Assembly: GCA_003427395.1 (NCBI GenBank)
Contig: BFEA01000069.1
Location: forward strand, 1,649,411 to 1,671,528
Direction: 5' to 3'
DNA: 22,118 nt
From: Chara braunii
Taxonomy: Eukaryota; Streptophyta; Charophyceae; Charales; Characeae
The position numbers and the translations under genes are program-made. This document shows positions 19,443-22,118 of this stretch, one piece after another (the first letter of the stretch is position 1; every line of letters begins with the position of its first letter). The notes under the pieces were generated by a model. The model saw only the letters and a list, made by a program, of their open reading frames with translations. It did no database searches and was not told the DNA's origin.

Positions 19443-20102
19443 CAGGGTTACCTGTCCGAACGTTCGGGGGCCCTCGGGCTGGCCCCCGAACGTTCGGACG
19501 TTCGATATCCCGTTCGGGGGCCGAACACCTCCACGTTCGGCCCCCGCCAAATAATGTTTCGGGGCCTAAAAATACGTTTTTGTTTCTGAATTTTTTTTGT
19601 GAGTTCTCTGTGATGTAACCTACACGCCTATTAATTTTGAAGCCATTCTGCAGAGCCAAAAAAACATTAAGAATCGTCAAAGATGGGGGTGTCCAAATGT
19701 GCTCGCCCACTCACTATTTTGTTTTCTTTCACTTTTAACTTTTTGTTTTCACTTTATTTCGGGGCCTAAAAAATATTATTATCATTTTTTATTTTAAATA
19801 TTATTTAAAGAAAAAAATAACGAGTTATTGATTATGCAAGCTAAATATCTGTAAATTTTCAGGGAATTTTTCAATGCCAAAAGATAATTAAAAATCGGCA
19901 AAGATGGCGGTGTCGAAAAGGTGTTGGCACCCTAACTCATTTTAGTTCTCTTTTTATTTTTTATTTTTTTTATCATATTGTTTATTTTCTGTATTTGGTT
20001 TTTGATTCAAATTTGGTAACGAATTTGGATGTAGTGCCCGGGCAAATGTTGTTTAGTTTATTTTTCTCCATAACATATTGTTTTTGCGAAAGTTTTTGAA
20101 AA

Positions 20103-20149
<47 letters not shown>

Positions 20150-20235
20150 CTGCGTTCGGCCCGAACGGCCGAGCGCCTTCCAAAGGGGTCCCGTACGTTC
20201 GGGCGTTCGGCCCGTCCCGAACGCCGGTAGCCCTG
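19443..20235. mobile_element. Non-autonomous hAT element B (793 bp)
   Basis: Ends are CAGGGTTACC and GGTAGCCCTG, with exact 8-bp duplications CACACATA. It shares with element A the subterminal hairpin, GCCCCCGCCAAA near the left end, internal duplicated units (ATGGGGGTGTC near 19684, ATGGCGGTGTC near 19904), the segment GAATTTGGATGTA, and a CGTTCGG-rich right end. It carries a long T tract at 20106-20146 and no transposase frame. It interrupts the right terminal repeat, so it moved after the two repeats existed. Confidence 0.93.
19455..19498. repeat. Subterminal hairpin of hAT element B
   Basis: TCCGAACGTTCGGGGGCC (19455-19472) pairs perfectly with 19481-19498 around loop CTCGGGCT. Against element A, five of the 18 stem positions differ and all five are compensated on the other arm. 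Confidence 0.95.
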
Positions 20236-20243
20236 CACACATA
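20236..20243. repeat. 8-bp target-site duplication of element B, right
   Basis: CACACATA, identical to 19435-19442. Beyond it the sequence resumes as in the left repeat at 8616. Confidence 0.9.
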
Positions 20244-21826
20244 CATACACACACACATATAGTCACATATTTGGACATATAAAATATAATTATAAAATAA
20301 GACACACACGCACACACTCACACACACACACACATATACATATACATATACCAAAAAATACAGATCAATACAATAAATCAACACATATACACACACTAAA
20401 TCAAACACACACACACGCACGAAACTAACACAGACTTACAAACCCACATAAAGTAACATACACAGACACCCCCGGACAGCAAATAGCAAACTAGCATACA
20501 CACAAAACCACACATCCCCCCAGAAAAAATATCTCCCCAAGGAGAAACAAATGCAGGCCTTGGCACTGAAAGGCCAACCCCCAATAAAACAATTAAAAGT
20601 TTTCCCCCCCAAAAAAATTAGAAAAAGTTAACCCCCCCCCCCTCACACGAAGCAATGAGAACTCGTGGAATAAAACGGCTACTGGTAAGTACACTGGCAC
20701 TAAGTCAGAAATCATGAACCGATACACCCCCTTACGAAAATAAAACACGCAAAATCATAAACGACAAAAGGTCCAAGATAAACAAACTGCAAGCACGAGC
20801 ACACACTAACATTCAGCTCGAATACAGCAAACCACGCTATGACCCGGACAAAAAAAACAGATATCAAGAAGACAGACGATAAAAACGTTATAAAATGGAA
20901 TGAACCACTAACAAACAAAAAATCCCGCCTAACCAACATGCACAGACTGTCTGCTACAGACCCACTGCATGAACAATAACCGCGAAAATACACAAGCTAA
21001 CTCCAATATAGCCTGGCTGATCGATGGCCTATCATACCTCACATACATACTACAGCACGAAGTACCCCCCCAACCAACATTGGACACAAGAAAAACGCAC
21101 AGGCAGTAGAGACGCGCAAAAACACCATAAACAACCAATACTCCCGCCCAGACTACTAACCCATAGACATACGCGACACACACCACCGGCATTTATACAC
21201 CATGAAAGCACTAAGCTTATCCTCACTTGTACGGCACGTCTATGCCTTGGCAAGCACTCACGAAACTAGTATGGTCACAAGACTCCGGTACCTCACTCTG
21301 AGTTAGCTGTCCGTGGCAGCTGCTGCAGACCTTGCGCAAACTTCTTCCTTCCACTACATTCACCAGCCGGCAAGGCAAAACCCAGACACACAACGTGTCC
21401 AAGGTATAGTCGAGGCCTGGCACTGCGCTCTAACTCTGCAGATACGCATTAACTGCAGGATACCAAGCCAACGCAATCCGACGATGGCGGCAGCGACCTC
21501 AGATGGACATGTCACTGACGCGGAGATCAACGCACATGCGGTAAACGTCACTCACATGCCCCCTACCTCCACACCTTACCCACTAATGCCTTCTCCCAAA
21601 GCTCCCTTGATCCATAAATTAAATAATCCCTTGCTAAAAATATCATGCCACTGTTGTCTACCTCCCACCTTCCCTACCTCCGACACATTACCTACTCTGC
21701 TACCCCCTCCCAAGCTCTCACCCCTCCATACACACCCATGCTCTAAATCTCTCCCAGGCTACTATGGTCGCCCCTACTCCACTGGTAATTGGTCCAGTTG
21801 ATGTAGAAGGCCTACCTAAAAATGTA

Positions 21827-21888
21827 GCCCATCTTACCCTCTGATGAGTCGTTTGGCACAAACGGCGAAAAGCGCTTCAGGGATGCGC
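21827..21888 (+). ncRNA. Hammerhead ribozyme, type I, canonical core
   Basis: A self-cleaving RNA. The core CTGATGA is at 21841-21847. Helix II is GTCGTTT (21848-21854) with AAACGGC (21860-21866), seven pairs including one G-U, loop GGCAC. GAAA is at 21867-21870. Helix III is only three pairs around a two-base loop, formed by the palindrome AAGCGCTT (21870-21877). Helix I pairs CCCT (21837-21840) with AGGG (21879-21882), then an internal loop and GCCCAT with ATGCGC (one mismatch). Cleavage is predicted after C21878. Short palindromic helix III hammerheads are known from Penelope-like elements, where two RNAs can pair to form the active dimer. It would set the 5' end of element transcripts. 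Confidence 0.9.
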
Positions 21889-22118
21889 CACCCTCCTTCA
21901 TCGATTTGGAGATCGGTCCTATCGAAGAAGGTTCTCTTTCTGCTCTCTCCTTCTCTTTCTCCCTTATATCTCCCCATGTATGCTGAATAGTGTATGGCAT
22001 GGTGTAGTCAGAGATCTGCAAGCTATGGCAATAGGTGTACGATGGTGACCCAGTCGACAATCTAGTACGATGCTTTACTAGTTCAAATTGTGTAAAATGT
22101 TGTTCTTTACTGTTCCTG

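Larger units (their letters stand above)
19248..22118 (+). repeat. Right terminal direct repeat of retroelement (copy 2)
   Basis: Matches 8450-10484 in the same orientation, interrupted by the hAT element at 19443-20235 and cut by the window end. The TAA microsatellite (about 19250-19410) is also shared with copy 1. It contains the ribozyme at 21827 with a canonical core. It lies directly downstream of the reverse transcriptase, as expected of a Penelope-like pseudo-LTR arrangement. See copy 1 for identity. Confidence 0.87.

Noticed and set aside
8450-22118. Ordinary LTR retrotransposon
   Set aside because: The repeats contain hammerheads, and the interior has a Penelope-type reverse transcriptase with no protease, RNase H or integrase motifs visible.

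Overview
The window is a piece of a eukaryotic nuclear genome. It has long microsatellites (CT, AC, AT, TAA, GAA), a GT-AG intron, a short run of CCCTAAA telomere-type repeats, a 47-base assembly gap, and no operons, ribosome binding sites or intact host gene. I cannot name the organism. An alga or other protist is a guess, based on the intron, the CCCTAAA motif and my memory of where relatives of the reverse transcriptase occur.

Left part (1-8.4 kb): gene-poor and filled with mobile or repetitive DNA. It holds a foldback element (564-1335), a GC-rich island, AT and CT tracts, and a 768-bp non-autonomous hAT element (3924-4691) with 8-bp target duplications. A sequence at 4781-4831 fits a hammerhead ribozyme. 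Three 97-bp modules of one family (2024, 6559, 8292) each sit directly before a CT tract.

Right part (8.45 kb to the end): best read as one giant, decayed Penelope-like retroelement. Two direct repeats of about 2 kb (8450 to at least 10484, and 19248 to the window end) are about 95% identical in the stretch I counted. Each carries a type I hammerhead ribozyme with a very short palindromic helix III, the form known from Penelope-like elements. Between the repeats, on the same strand, lie a spliced but broken ORF of about 790 codons with no function I recognise (13899-16382) and a broken reverse transcriptase of Penelope type without a visible endonuclease (17017-19135). The ribozyme-to-ribozyme unit is 11,634 bp, or about 10.8 kb without a later hAT insertion.

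The second repeat was hit by another hAT element (19443-20235) with an 8-bp target duplication, and the first repeat keeps the matching empty site. This gives an order of events: repeat duplication, then hAT insertion, with decay of the coding parts. Nothing here looks able to make a working protein. The ribozyme in the right repeat keeps a canonical core and is the part most likely to still be active.
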